Positions 14,776-22,187 of a stretch of 27,259 nt of DNA are shown piece by piece (the first letter of the stretch is position 1; the number at the start of each line of letters is the position of its first letter). The notes below the pieces were generated by a model. It saw only the letters and a list, made by a program, of their open reading frames with translations, ran no database searches and was not told the DNA's origin. This DNA comes from an uncultured Butyricicoccus sp. (lineage in GTDB: Bacteria; Bacillota; Clostridia; Oscillospirales; Butyricicoccaceae): the NCBI GenBank assembly GCA_900544475.1, contig UQVU01000011.1, forward strand, positions 1 through 27,259, given 5' to 3'. Position numbers and translations under genes: made by a program.

Positions 14776-16029
14776 TTAGGACGCGCTCGTCATCACGCCG
14801 CGCTTTGCCCACTGATAGTTGTTATATGCGGTCAGCAGGCCGGTACGTGCATTTTCCGCCGTCTCCTGAGCGGTCGTGTACGTGTCCTGCGCCTCTTCGA
14901 ATTTGATGCGCGAGATCATGCCCCGGTTGTACTGGAGCTGAGATACCGCGAAGGTTTTCTGTGCCTGCGCCAGATCGGTCTGCGCTGCGGTCATGGCGGT
15001 GTTCTTCTCCTGCATGGTCTTGTACAGCTTGCGGAAGGAGGACTTTACGCTCTCCTCGGTCGCGTCGCGCTGAATTTTCGCCGCCTCGTAGGCGTGCAGA
15101 TTGTTGGTGACGTCGTTTTCGTAGTCGTCGGACGCCTTGCGCACGCTGTCGTCAGCCGACCAGATGGAATAGCTGTTTTTCAGTGCCTCGGCGAGGTCGG
15201 TTTCATAGTCGATGGAGGCGAGCTGCTCCGCCGTCACTTCGGGCAGCGACTCGATGGTGATCTCGGTGCCGGTCGGGTAGCCGCACTGGATAGCGAGCGT
15301 GTTCGCGAGGCTGTCCGCCGAGGTCTGCGCGCTCTTCTGCTGCGCCGCGAGAAGCTCACGCTGGCTCTCGAGGCCAGACAGGGTGTTTTTGGTCGCGATG
15401 CCGAGCGCTACCTGCTTTTTCGTCTGCGCAATGCTGCGGTCGAGCTGCTGAAGGCTGCGTTCGGTCTGCGCGAGCGAATACTGCATGGACGCGAGGGAGA
15501 TGTAGTTGTTCGCGGCCGACAGGCAGATGGTGTCGGCGTTGTTCTGCATCTGGCGGCGGGTCGAATCGACCGTCTTTTTCTGCTCGTCCTTTGCGTCGTC
15601 CTCGTCGTCGTCGAGGTTCTTGTACTGCTGATACAGGCTGTCGCGCGTCGCCTGAAGCACGCTGATCTGCGCGGTGATGGTTTTCCTGAGGTCTGAGTCC
15701 GTGATGCTGTCGCGGGATTTCTTCAGGCTGCTGATCTGCTTGTCGTAGGCGTCGATCTGCTGCGACAGGCTAAAATACTTGTTGACGTACTGGTCGGAAA
15801 CGTCGGTCTTTTCCGCGCTCTCGACGGTCTGCTGATACGAGCGGATAGATACGTTGCCCTCGCGCACGGTCTTTTCGAGCGTGTCGAAGCTCAGCTTGAC
15901 CGGCGCTTTCACCTCGGTCTGCGCCGTGGTCGTGGTCTGTGCGGGCTTCGCCGTGTCCGCCGCATACGCCGGGGCACACATACCGCACAGCAGAGCCGCG
16001 CAAAGTCCGGCGGCAGATGCTCTCTTCAT
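14776..16029 (-). CDS. TolC-family (outer-membrane-efflux-like) protein
   Basis: The 417-residue secreted protein has a clear signal peptide (MKRASAAGLCAALLCGMCAPAYA) followed by long coiled-coil helices in two repeats. Motifs such as LGIATKNTLSGLESQRELLAAQ, LAEALKNSYSIW and QYNRGMISRIKFEEAQDTYTTAQ are typical of OEP/TolC proteins. In diderms these form an outer-membrane tunnel. The host appears to be a monoderm spore-former, where such proteins also occur but their role is unclear. It is the first gene of the operon with the adaptor and the RND pump. An AAAGG ribosome-binding site and a TATAAT box (16060-16065, minus strand) lie upstream. Confidence 0.9.
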   Translation of the reverse strand: MKRASAAGLCAALLCGMCAPAYAADTAKPAQTTTTAQTEVKAPVKLSFDTLEKTVREGNVSIRSYQQTVESAEKTDVSDQYVNKYFSLSQQIDAYDKQISSLKKSRDSITDSDLRKTITAQISVLQATRDSLYQQYKNLDDDEDDAKDEQKKTVDSTRRQMQNNADTICLSAANNYISLASMQYSLAQTERSLQQLDRSIAQTKKQVALGIATKNTLSGLESQRELLAAQQKSAQTSADSLANTLAIQCGYPTGTEITIESLPEVTAEQLASIDYETDLAEALKNSYSIWSADDSVRKASDDYENDVTNNLHAYEAAKIQRDATEESVKSSFRKLYKTMQEKNTAMTAAQTDLAQAQKTFAVSQLQYNRGMISRIKFEEAQDTYTTAQETAENARTGLLTAYNNYQWAKRGVMTSAS

Positions 16030-16059
16030 GAAAAATCAACCTTTCTTATGGCATCCTAT

Positions 16060-16065
16060 ATTATA
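16060..16065 (-). promoter_or_regulatory. -10 box of the efflux operon
   Basis: TATAAT on the minus strand, 30 bp upstream of the tolC-like ATG. No good -35 is seen. A hairpin, GCTGCC-N4-GGCAGC (16085-16100), lies 20 bp upstream of the -10, across the -35 region, and could be an operator. Confidence 0.5.
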
Positions 16066-16084
16066 CGCTGTTCTATCTGGTACA

Positions 16085-16168
16085 GCTGCCACGCGGCAGC
16101 GTGCATAAAATAGACTTTGCAACGCGAAGTCAAAACACAGCTTGTCGGCGAAACGAAGTTTTGCGACA
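16085..16168. repeat. Three tandem palindromes between divergent genes
   Basis: GCTGCC-N4-GGCAGC (16085-16100), GACTTTGC-N3-GCGAAGTC (16113-16131, one G-T pair) and TGTCGGCGAAAC with GTTTTGCGACA (16143-16168) follow one another. The last is of the same type as 8530-8556 and 10118-10143. Confidence 0.7.
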
Positions 16169-16190
16169 GCTAAAAGAAAGGTGAGAGAAA

Positions 16191-16634
16191 ATGAATGAGC
16201 ATCCCATCGGCAACCTGATGACCGAAACCATGGCGAAAATCAAGGAAATGGTGGACGTCAACACCATCATCGGCAACCCCATCACGACGGCGGACGGCAC
16301 GACGGTCATTCCGGTATCCAAGGTATCGTTCGGCTTCGGTACGGGCGGCACCGACTTCGCAAGCAAGCACGCACAGCCGGGTGCGCCCCTCGCGTTCGGC
16401 GGCGGCGGCGGCGCGGGCGTTACCGTGTCCCCGGTGTGCTTCCTCATTATCACAAAGGACGGCGGCGCGTCCATTCTCGGCATCAACGCGCAGGCGTCCA
16501 ACACGGTAGACCGTCTGGTTGAGATGATCCCGGGCGCCATCAACAAGGTTTCGAGCTTCGTTGAGGGCTTTTCCGGCAAAAAAAACGACCGGCCGGCGGA
16601 AACCGCAGAAGCGCCCAAAACCGCTGAGGAATAA
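16191..16634 (+). CDS. gerW: GerW/YtfJ-family sporulation protein
   Basis: The 147-residue protein begins HPIGNLMTETMAKIKEMVDVNTIIG and contains PVSKVSFGFGTGG, a Gly-rich stretch (GGGGGAGVTVSPVCFLII) and a C-terminal acidic tail, the signature of the YtfJ/GerW family. In B. subtilis this family is needed for spore germination in response to L-alanine and is made in the forespore. An AAAGGTGAG ribosome-binding site precedes the ATG. The gene lies just upstream of a D-Ala-D-Ala carboxypeptidase gene and rluB, a neighbourhood common in Clostridia. It supports a spore-forming host. Confidence 0.93.
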   Translation: MNEHPIGNLMTETMAKIKEMVDVNTIIGNPITTADGTTVIPVSKVSFGFGTGGTDFASKHAQPGAPLAFGGGGGAGVTVSPVCFLIITKDGGASILGINAQASNTVDRLVEMIPGAINKVSSFVEGFSGKKNDRPAETAEAPKTAEE

Positions 16635-16647
16635 AACACATACCCTG

Positions 16648-16686
16648 CGCACAACCTACTTCATAGCAAACGTGGAGTAGGTTGTG
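16648..16686 (+). promoter_or_regulatory. Hairpin between gerW and dacF
   Basis: CACAACCTACT (about 16648-16658) pairs with AGTAGGTTGTG (about 16676-16686) in a perfect 11-bp stem ending 2 nt before the first possible ATG of the carboxypeptidase gene. No T tract follows, so it is a weak terminator candidate; it could instead affect translation of the next gene. Confidence 0.55.
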
Positions 16687-16688
16687 TT

Positions 16689-17789
16689 ATGCGTAAGGGA
16701 GTGGTGCGTGTGAAAAGGCTGTGGGTAGCGGTGTGCATCTGTGCGGCGCTCATGCCGCGTGCTTCGGCGCTCAGCGCGTCGGCGGCGGTGACGATGGACG
16801 CGGACACGGGCGAAACGCTTTTCGCTTCGAATGCGGACAGCCGTCTGCCCATGGCGTCCACGACCAAAATCATGACCGCGCTCGTGGCGCTCGGCGAGGG
16901 CGACCTCGACCGCGTGTTCACGGTCAAGCGCGAGTACATGGCGGAAGGCTCGTCCATGTACCTGCAAGAGGGCGAGCGGCTCACCCTGCGCGAGGCGCTT
17001 TACGGGCTGCTGCTCTCCTCGGGCAACGACGCGGCGGCGGCTGTCGCGGGCGAGTGCGGCGGCATGACGGCGTTTGTCGAAAAGATGAACGCGAAAGCCG
17101 CAGAACTCGGCCTTTCCGACACGCATTTCGAGAACCCGAGCGGCCTGCCGGCGGAAAACCACTACACGACCGCGCGGGAGCTTGCGGAAATCACCGCCGC
17201 CGCCCTGCGCGACCCGGTGTTCTGCGACATGGTTTCCACGAAAACCTGCACCGCCGCCGGGCGCACCCTTGTCAACCACAACCGCCTGCTGTCGATGTAC
17301 GACGGCGCGATCGGCGTCAAGACCGGCTTCACACGAGCCGCCGGGCGGTGTCTGGTGTCGGCGGCGGAGCGAAACGGGCGCACGGTCATCGCGGTCACGC
17401 TGAACGACCCGGACGACTGGAACGACCATATCGCCCTGCTCGATGACGCTTTTTCGCGGTATTCCGAGGTGACGCTGCACGAAAAGGGCGATACGCTCGC
17501 GGAGGTGCGCGTGTTCGGCGGCGAGAGCGAAAGCGTTCCGCTCACCGCGAAAAGCACGGTCACGGCGTATCTGCTGCCGGGCGAAAAGGAAAAGCTGCGC
17601 CGCGTGCGCTACGGCGAAAAATTCTGCTACGCGCCGGTGGTGCGCGCGGCCTCCGCCGGAACGGTCGAGTACCGCATAGGGGACGCCGCAGTTGCCTCCG
17701 ACCGCCTGCTCTACGGCGGCGAGGTGATGATAAAAGAGGAAAAACAGGGCGCTCTCGAACGAATACTGAAAAAGATAAGAAACAAATAG
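16689..17789 (+). CDS. D-alanyl-D-alanine carboxypeptidase, S11 family (DacF/DacB-like)
   Basis: This secreted serine peptidase trims the terminal D-Ala of peptidoglycan pentapeptides and controls cross-linking of wall or spore cortex. It has a signal peptide ending near residue 27 and the three active-site motifs: STTK (Ser57, Lys60), SGN (111-113) and KTG (211-213). A C-terminal beta domain (about 275-345) and a basic, amphipathic tail resembling a membrane anchor complete it; 366 residues is normal. A GTG at 16710 with AAGGGAG 8 nt upstream is about as likely a start as the ATG at 16689, whose ribosome-binding site would be held in the hairpin just before it. The location between gerW and rluB suggests a role in sporulation, as for DacF or DacB. 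Confidence 0.94.
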   Translation: MRKGVVRVKRLWVAVCICAALMPRASALSASAAVTMDADTGETLFASNADSRLPMASTTKIMTALVALGEGDLDRVFTVKREYMAEGSSMYLQEGERLTLREALYGLLLSSGNDAAAAVAGECGGMTAFVEKMNAKAAELGLSDTHFENPSGLPAENHYTTARELAEITAAALRDPVFCDMVSTKTCTAAGRTLVNHNRLLSMYDGAIGVKTGFTRAAGRCLVSAAERNGRTVIAVTLNDPDDWNDHIALLDDAFSRYSEVTLHEKGDTLAEVRVFGGESESVPLTAKSTVTAYLLPGEKEKLRRVRYGEKFCYAPVVRAASAGTVEYRIGDAAVASDRLLYGGEVMIKEEKQGALERILKKIRNK

Positions 17790-17806
17790 GAATAAGAGCA
17801 AGAAAA

Positions 17807-17900
17807 GAGTGAAGAGTGAAGATTAAGGGATCGCGCGATGCGCGATGATTGGATTGCGTGCGAAGCACGCCGCGATAACTCCACTCTTAACTCTTCACTC
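17807..17900. repeat. MITE-like element with terminal inverted repeats
   Basis: GAGTGAAGAGTGAAG (17807-17821) and its inverted copy at 17886-17900 (one mismatch) flank two perfect small hairpins, TCGCGC-GAT-GCGCGA (17831-17845) and GCGTGC-GAA-GCACGC (17856-17870). A partial extra copy of the end sequence (CTCTTCACTC) follows at 17917-17926. It is non-coding and interrupts the dacF-rluB spacing. Confidence 0.7.
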
Positions 17901-17955
17901 TCCACTTGGAATTCCGCTCTTCACTCAACAAACTAACGAAAAGAGGTTTACATAG

Positions 17956-18681
17956 ATGGAAGAAAGACTGCAAAAGCTGCTGGCGCAGGCGGGGCTTTGC
18001 TCGCGCCGCGAGGCGGAGCGATGGATCGAGGACGGCCGCGTGACCGTGAACGGACGGACGGCCTCGGTCGGCGACAAGGCGGATATGCGCCGCGATAAAA
18101 TTATGGTGGACGGGCGTCCGCTCGGCGGCAGCGAGGAAAAGCGCTACCTCATGCTCTACAAGCCGCGCGGCTACGTCACTACACTCAAGGACGAGCGCGG
18201 CCGCAAGACGGTCGCGGATCTCGTGCGCGGCTGCGGCGCCCGCGTCGTGCCGGTGGGACGCCTCGACTACAATTCCGAGGGCCTGCTCATTCTGACGAAC
18301 GACGGCGATCTGGTCAACGGACTGACCCATCCGCGTCACGAGGTCGAAAAGCACTACGAGGTGCGCGTGCGCGGCAATATGGACAGCATTCCGCGCCTTT
18401 CCGAGCCGATGGAGATCGACGGCTACGCCATCCGTCCGGCGGGCGTCGTTATCATGGAGCGCGGCGAGGACACCGCGAAAATCCGCATGACCATTCACGA
18501 GGGACGCAACCGCCAGATCAGAAAGATGTGCGAAAAGGTCGGCCTTGAGGTGCGCCGCCTCAAGCGCGTCGCCATCGGTGAGATGCCGCTCGACCCCAAG
18601 CTCAAGAGCGGCGCATGGCGCGAGCTGACGCAGGACGAGCTGGCCTACCTTCAGGACCTGTGCGCCGGAATCGAGGAATGA
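17956..18681 (+). CDS. rluB: 23S rRNA pseudouridine synthase, RluB/RsuA family
   Basis: It converts a specific uridine of ribosomal RNA to pseudouridine. An S4 RNA-binding domain (residues 1-60, MEERLQKLLAQAGLCSRREAE) is followed by the catalytic domain with GRLDYNSEGLLILTNDG, where Asp104 is the nucleophile, and the motif HEGRNRQIRKMCEKVGLEVRRLKR. At 241 residues it fits the RluB/RsuA branch; RluB (23S rRNA) is favoured by its place after dacF, as in Clostridia and B. subtilis (dacB-spmAB-rluB). An AGAGG sequence lies 10 nt before the ATG, a weak site. Confidence 0.93.
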   Translation: MEERLQKLLAQAGLCSRREAERWIEDGRVTVNGRTASVGDKADMRRDKIMVDGRPLGGSEEKRYLMLYKPRGYVTTLKDERGRKTVADLVRGCGARVVPVGRLDYNSEGLLILTNDGDLVNGLTHPRHEVEKHYEVRVRGNMDSIPRLSEPMEIDGYAIRPAGVVIMERGEDTAKIRMTIHEGRNRQIRKMCEKVGLEVRRLKRVAIGEMPLDPKLKSGAWRELTQDELAYLQDLCAGIEE

Positions 18682-18701
18682 TGCGTGACGCCGCACGAAA
18701 C

Positions 18702-18743
18702 GCAGAACGGAAATCCGGCGCGGAGAATAATTCTGCAATTTTT
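18702..18743 (+). terminator. Possible terminator of the gerW-dacF-rluB operon
   Basis: GCAGAA (18702-18707) and TTCTGC (18731-18736) can pair around a loop that includes CGG-AAAT-CCG, followed by AATTTTT. The stem is short, so support is modest. Confidence 0.4.
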
Positions 18744-18754
18744 CGGGGCGGCTC

Positions 18755-18783
18755 TTGCATTTCTGTGCAGGACGGCTTACAAT
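18755..18783 (+). promoter_or_regulatory. Promoter of the rpiR-cmk-ispH operon
   Basis: TTGCAT (18755-18760), a 17-bp spacer and TACAAT (18778-18783) make a good sigma-A promoter 43 bp before the regulator start. It is flanked by a 9-bp inverted repeat, TGCATTTCT (18756-18764) and AGAAATGCA (18792-18800), a candidate operator. Confidence 0.7.
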
Positions 18784-18826
18784 GGTAGCAGAGAAATGCA
18801 GGAAATAATGCAGGAGAGATGATGGA

Positions 18827-19696
18827 ATGAACGACCTTATCAGCAAGATACAGACCGAACTGCCCGGTTTTTCCAAGGGGCAGAAGCAGATCGCGCGGTA
18901 CATTCTCGAGCACTATGACAAGGCGGCCTTCATGACGGCGAGCCGTCTGGGCGTGACGGTCGGCGTGAGCGAGTCCACGGTCGTGCGCTTTGCGACCGAG
19001 CTTGGCTACAACGGCTATCCGCACCTTCAGCGTGCGCTTCAGGAGATGATCCGCAACAAGCTGACCTCGGTGCAGCGCATGGAGGTTTCGAGCGACCGGC
19101 TGGGAGGCCGCGACGTGCTGCGCACCGTGCTGCACGCGGACACCGACATGATCCGCCAGACCCTTGATGAAATCGACCGCGACGCCTTTCAGGGCGCGGT
19201 GGACGCGCTCACGGGGGCGCACCGCATCTACATACTCGGCGTGCGCTCGTCCAGTGCACTGGCGAACTTTCTCGGCTTTTATTTCAACCTTCTGTTCGAT
19301 AATGTCACGCTCGTGCACACCAACAGCGTCAGCGAGATTTTCGAGCAGGTGCTTCGCGTCGGTCCGGGGGATGTGCTGTTCGGCATCAGCTTCCCGCGCT
19401 ACTCCAAGCGCACGCTGAGCGCGATGCAGTACGCCCGCGACCGCGGCGCGAAGGTCATTGCGCTGACCGACAGCCAGCTCTCGCCGCTCGCCCGCGTGGC
19501 CGACCATCTGCTGCTCGCACGCAGCGATATGGCGAGCTTCGTTGACTCGCTCGTGGCGCCGCTCTCGGTCGTCAACGCGCTCATCGTTGCCGTCGGCATG
19601 AGCCGCCGCGACGAGATCGAGCACACCTTCAACAAGCTCGAGAGCATCTGGGAGAAATACGACGTATACGAAAAGCCGGAGGACGATACGAATTGA
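18827..19696 (+). CDS. MurR/RpiR-family transcriptional regulator
   Basis: The 289-residue DNA-binding regulator has an N-terminal HTH_6 domain (residues 1-77, with VTVGVSESTVVRFATELGYNGYPHLQ) and a C-terminal SIS domain (about 115-250, with RIYILGVRSSSALANFLGFY and GDVLFGISFPRYSKRT). Family members sense phosphosugars such as MurNAc-6-P, glucosamine-6-P or ribose-5-P. Its neighbours are not sugar genes: it heads an operon of flavoprotein, cmk, plsC and ispH-rpsA, so its ligand and targets are unclear. AGGAG lies 10 nt before the ATG. Its stop overlaps the next start by 3 bases (TTGA). Confidence 0.92.
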   Translation: MNDLISKIQTELPGFSKGQKQIARYILEHYDKAAFMTASRLGVTVGVSESTVVRFATELGYNGYPHLQRALQEMIRNKLTSVQRMEVSSDRLGGRDVLRTVLHADTDMIRQTLDEIDRDAFQGAVDALTGAHRIYILGVRSSSALANFLGFYFNLLFDNVTLVHTNSVSEIFEQVLRVGPGDVLFGISFPRYSKRTLSAMQYARDRGAKVIALTDSQLSPLARVADHLLLARSDMASFVDSLVAPLSVVNALIVAVGMSRRDEIEHTFNKLESIWEKYDVYEKPEDDTN

Positions 19697-20922
19697 ACAT
19701 AATTGTCATCGGCGGCGGCGCTGCCGGACTGATGGCGGCGGGTACCGCCGCAGAGCAGGGCGCGAACGTCACCCTGTTCGAGACCAATGAAAAAGTCGGA
19801 CGAAAATTATTCATCACCGGCAAGGGACGCTGCAATGTCTGCAACGACTGCGACGCGCAGGAGGTGCTGCGCAGCGTGCCGGTCAACCCGCGCTTTCTCT
19901 ATTCCGCACTCGGCGGCTTTTCGCCGGCGGATGTGAAGGCGTTTTTCGAGGAGAAGGGCGTAGCGCTCAAAACCGAGCGCGGCAACCGCGTGTTCCCGGT
20001 GTCGGACAGGGCCGCCGACATCATCGACGCACTCTTTCTCTGGGTTAAACGCACGGGCGTTTCCATCGTGCACGGAACGGTATCGGACGTTATCATCGAG
20101 AACGGCCGCGTGACCGGCGTGCGCGTCGGAAAGAAAACCTATCCTGCGGACCGCGTGATCGTCGCGACCGGCGGCGCGTCCTATCCGCAGACCGGCTCGA
20201 CCGGCGACGGCTACCGCTTCGCCCGCGAGGCCGGGCACACGGTCGTTCCGGCGAACCCCTCGCTCGTGCCGCTCGTCGAAAAGGGCGAGACCTGCCGCGA
20301 GCTGATGGGACTCAGCCTGCGCAACGTGCAGCTGACCGTGTTCGAGAACGAAAAGAAAATCTACACCGACTTCGGCGAAATGCTGTTCACGCACTTCGGT
20401 CTGTCGGGTCCGCTCGTGCTGTCCGCGAGCGCACATATGCGCCACATCGGCAGCAAGAACTATCGCGTCGAAATCGACCTCAAGCCGGCGCTCGATGAAA
20501 AAACGCTCGACAAGCGCCTGCTGTCCGACTTCGACAAGCACAAGAACAGCGACTTCGTAAACGCCCTGGGCGAGCTGCTGCCGCGGAAAATCATCCCGGC
20601 GGTCATCGAAAAGAGCGGCATCGACCCGCGCGAAAAGGTGAACGCCATCACGAAAAAGCAGCGTGCGTCGCTCCTGCGCGTGCTGAAGGCGTTCCCGGTC
20701 GAGATTTCGGGCAAGCGCCCGATCGCCGAGGCCATCATCACCACGGGCGGCGTTTCCGTGCGCGAGGTCAGCCCCAAAACCATGGAGTCGAAGAAGTGCA
20801 GCGGACTGTACTTCGCGGGCGAGGTGCTCGATGTGGACGCCTACACGGGCGGCTTTAATTTACAGATTGCGTGGTCCACAGGCCGCCTTGCCGGTCTGTC
20901 CGCCGCACAGGAGGAAGAATAA
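19693..20922 (+). CDS. BaiN/HI0933-family FAD-dependent oxidoreductase
   Basis: The 409-residue flavoprotein starts NIIVIGGGAAGLMAAG (dinucleotide-binding Rossmann motif). It has GRKLFITGKGRCNVCND, ATGGASYPQTGSTGDGY and the C-terminal GLYFAGEVLDVDAYTGGFNLQIAWSTG, all typical of the HI0933 family, which databases call aminoacetone oxidase or BaiN. Some members reduce bile-acid intermediates, but most have no known substrate, so the bile-acid role should not be assumed. The start is TTG at 19693 with GGAGG upstream, overlapping the stop of the regulator gene. It abuts cmk, whose ATG follows its stop directly. This flavoprotein-cmk-plsC-ispH order is common in Clostridia. Confidence 0.93.
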   Translation: MNIIVIGGGAAGLMAAGTAAEQGANVTLFETNEKVGRKLFITGKGRCNVCNDCDAQEVLRSVPVNPRFLYSALGGFSPADVKAFFEEKGVALKTERGNRVFPVSDRAADIIDALFLWVKRTGVSIVHGTVSDVIIENGRVTGVRVGKKTYPADRVIVATGGASYPQTGSTGDGYRFAREAGHTVVPANPSLVPLVEKGETCRELMGLSLRNVQLTVFENEKKIYTDFGEMLFTHFGLSGPLVLSASAHMRHIGSKNYRVEIDLKPALDEKTLDKRLLSDFDKHKNSDFVNALGELLPRKIIPAVIEKSGIDPREKVNAITKKQRASLLRVLKAFPVEISGKRPIAEAIITTGGVSVREVSPKTMESKKCSGLYFAGEVLDVDAYTGGFNLQIAWSTGRLAGLSAAQEEE

Positions 20923-21603
20923 ATGAAATTTGTGTCAGTTGCGATTGACGGCCCCTCTGGCGCCGGTAAATCCACGGTCGCCCGCGCGGCGGCCGCAAAG
21001 CTCGGCTATGTCTATGTCGATACGGGCGCGATGTACCGCACCATCGGCCTCGCGGTCTGCCGAAAGGGTGTCGCGGGCGAGGACACCGAGGGCATCAAGA
21101 GCGTGCTCCCGGGCCTTCGCGTCGGCATCGCCTATGAAAACGGCGCACAGCACGTGCTGCTGAACGGCGAGGACGTTTCGGACGCCATCCGCACCCCGGA
21201 AATCGCCTATTATGCGTCCAAGGTTTCCGCCGTGCCCGAGGTGCGCGAGTTCCTGCTGAGCACCCAGCGCGACATGGCGAAGAACGGCAATATCCTGATG
21301 GACGGCCGCGACATCGGCACGGTCATCCTGCCGGACGCGCCGGTCAAGATCTTCCTGACAGCGTCGCCCGAGTCCCGCGCCGAGCGCCGTTATAAGGAGC
21401 TTATCGAAAAGGGCCAGCAGGTCACGATGGAAAGTGTGCTGCACGACATCAACGAGCGCGACCGTCAGGACATGAACCGCGCCATCGCGCCGCTCAGACA
21501 GGCGGAGGACGCTGTACTGCTCGATACGAGTGCGCTCACCCTTGATGAGAGCATCGAGGCCGTTCTGCGTATCATTCGCGAAAAAACGGAGGAAAATAAA
21601 TGA
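20923..21603 (+). CDS. cmk: Cytidylate kinase
   Basis: It phosphorylates CMP and dCMP to their diphosphates with ATP in the cytosol, recycling pyrimidine nucleotides. The 226-residue product has the P-loop GPSGAGKST (residues 10-18), YVDTGAMYRTIGL (substrate-binding region), MDGRDIGTVILPDA and a lid region rich in Arg (SPESRAERRYKE), all standard for bacterial CMP kinase. A GGAGGAAG ribosome-binding site lies within the end of the upstream gene. Its stop overlaps the plsC start (ATGA), which implies translational coupling. Confidence 0.96.
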   Translation: MKFVSVAIDGPSGAGKSTVARAAAAKLGYVYVDTGAMYRTIGLAVCRKGVAGEDTEGIKSVLPGLRVGIAYENGAQHVLLNGEDVSDAIRTPEIAYYASKVSAVPEVREFLLSTQRDMAKNGNILMDGRDIGTVILPDAPVKIFLTASPESRAERRYKELIEKGQQVTMESVLHDINERDRQDMNRAIAPLRQAEDAVLLDTSALTLDESIEAVLRIIREKTEENK

Positions 21604-22187
21604 AGTTCAAGTATCACCGCTGGTTTCAGTGGCTCGTCGTGCCGTTCGTGGCACTTGCGTTCCATATCTACTTCGGCTACCGCATCATCGGACGCGAAAA
21701 CATCCCCGAGGGAGGCTGCGTTGTCTGTCCGAACCATATTCAGCTTTCCGACCCTCCGTTCGCGGCGGTCGCGCTCAGCCACAGAACGCCGCTGCGTCTG
21801 ATGGCGAAAAAGGAACTGTTCCAGGGCAATAAGCTGTTCGCATGGCTGATCGCGGCGCTCGGCGCGTTCCCGGTCGACCGTGAGGGCGCGGACATCACCG
21901 CCATCAAGACCGCGCTGTCGAGCGTCAAGGCGGGTCAGAAGCTCATCATCTTCCCGCAGGGCACGCGAGGTGCGGCTGAGGGCGAGACCAAGAAGGGCGC
22001 CGCGATGCTCGCCGTCAAGAGCCGCGCTCCCATCCTGCCCATGTATATCAGCGAGGGCAAGGGCTTCCGCTGCAAGGCGACCGTCGTCATTGGCAAGCCG
22101 TTCACGCCCGACCCGAAGACCAAGGAGTACGGCGCACTCGCGGACGACATTCTGCGCCGCATCTACGCGCTGAAGGAGCAGGCATGA
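21600..22187 (+). CDS. plsC: 1-acyl-sn-glycerol-3-phosphate acyltransferase
   Basis: It acylates lysophosphatidic acid to phosphatidic acid at the membrane, the second acylation in phospholipid synthesis. The 195-residue protein has an N-terminal hydrophobic stretch (about residues 9-25), the catalytic NHx4D motif NHIQLSD, and the substrate-binding motif FPQGTRG, where a Gln replaces the usual Glu. Length is short but normal for Firmicute PlsC. It overlaps cmk upstream and ispH-rpsA downstream by 4 bp each, so the three are co-translated. Confidence 0.93.
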   Translation: MKFKYHRWFQWLVVPFVALAFHIYFGYRIIGRENIPEGGCVVCPNHIQLSDPPFAAVALSHRTPLRLMAKKELFQGNKLFAWLIAALGAFPVDREGADITAIKTALSSVKAGQKLIIFPQGTRGAAEGETKKGAAMLAVKSRAPILPMYISEGKGFRCKATVVIGKPFTPDPKTKEYGALADDILRRIYALKEQA

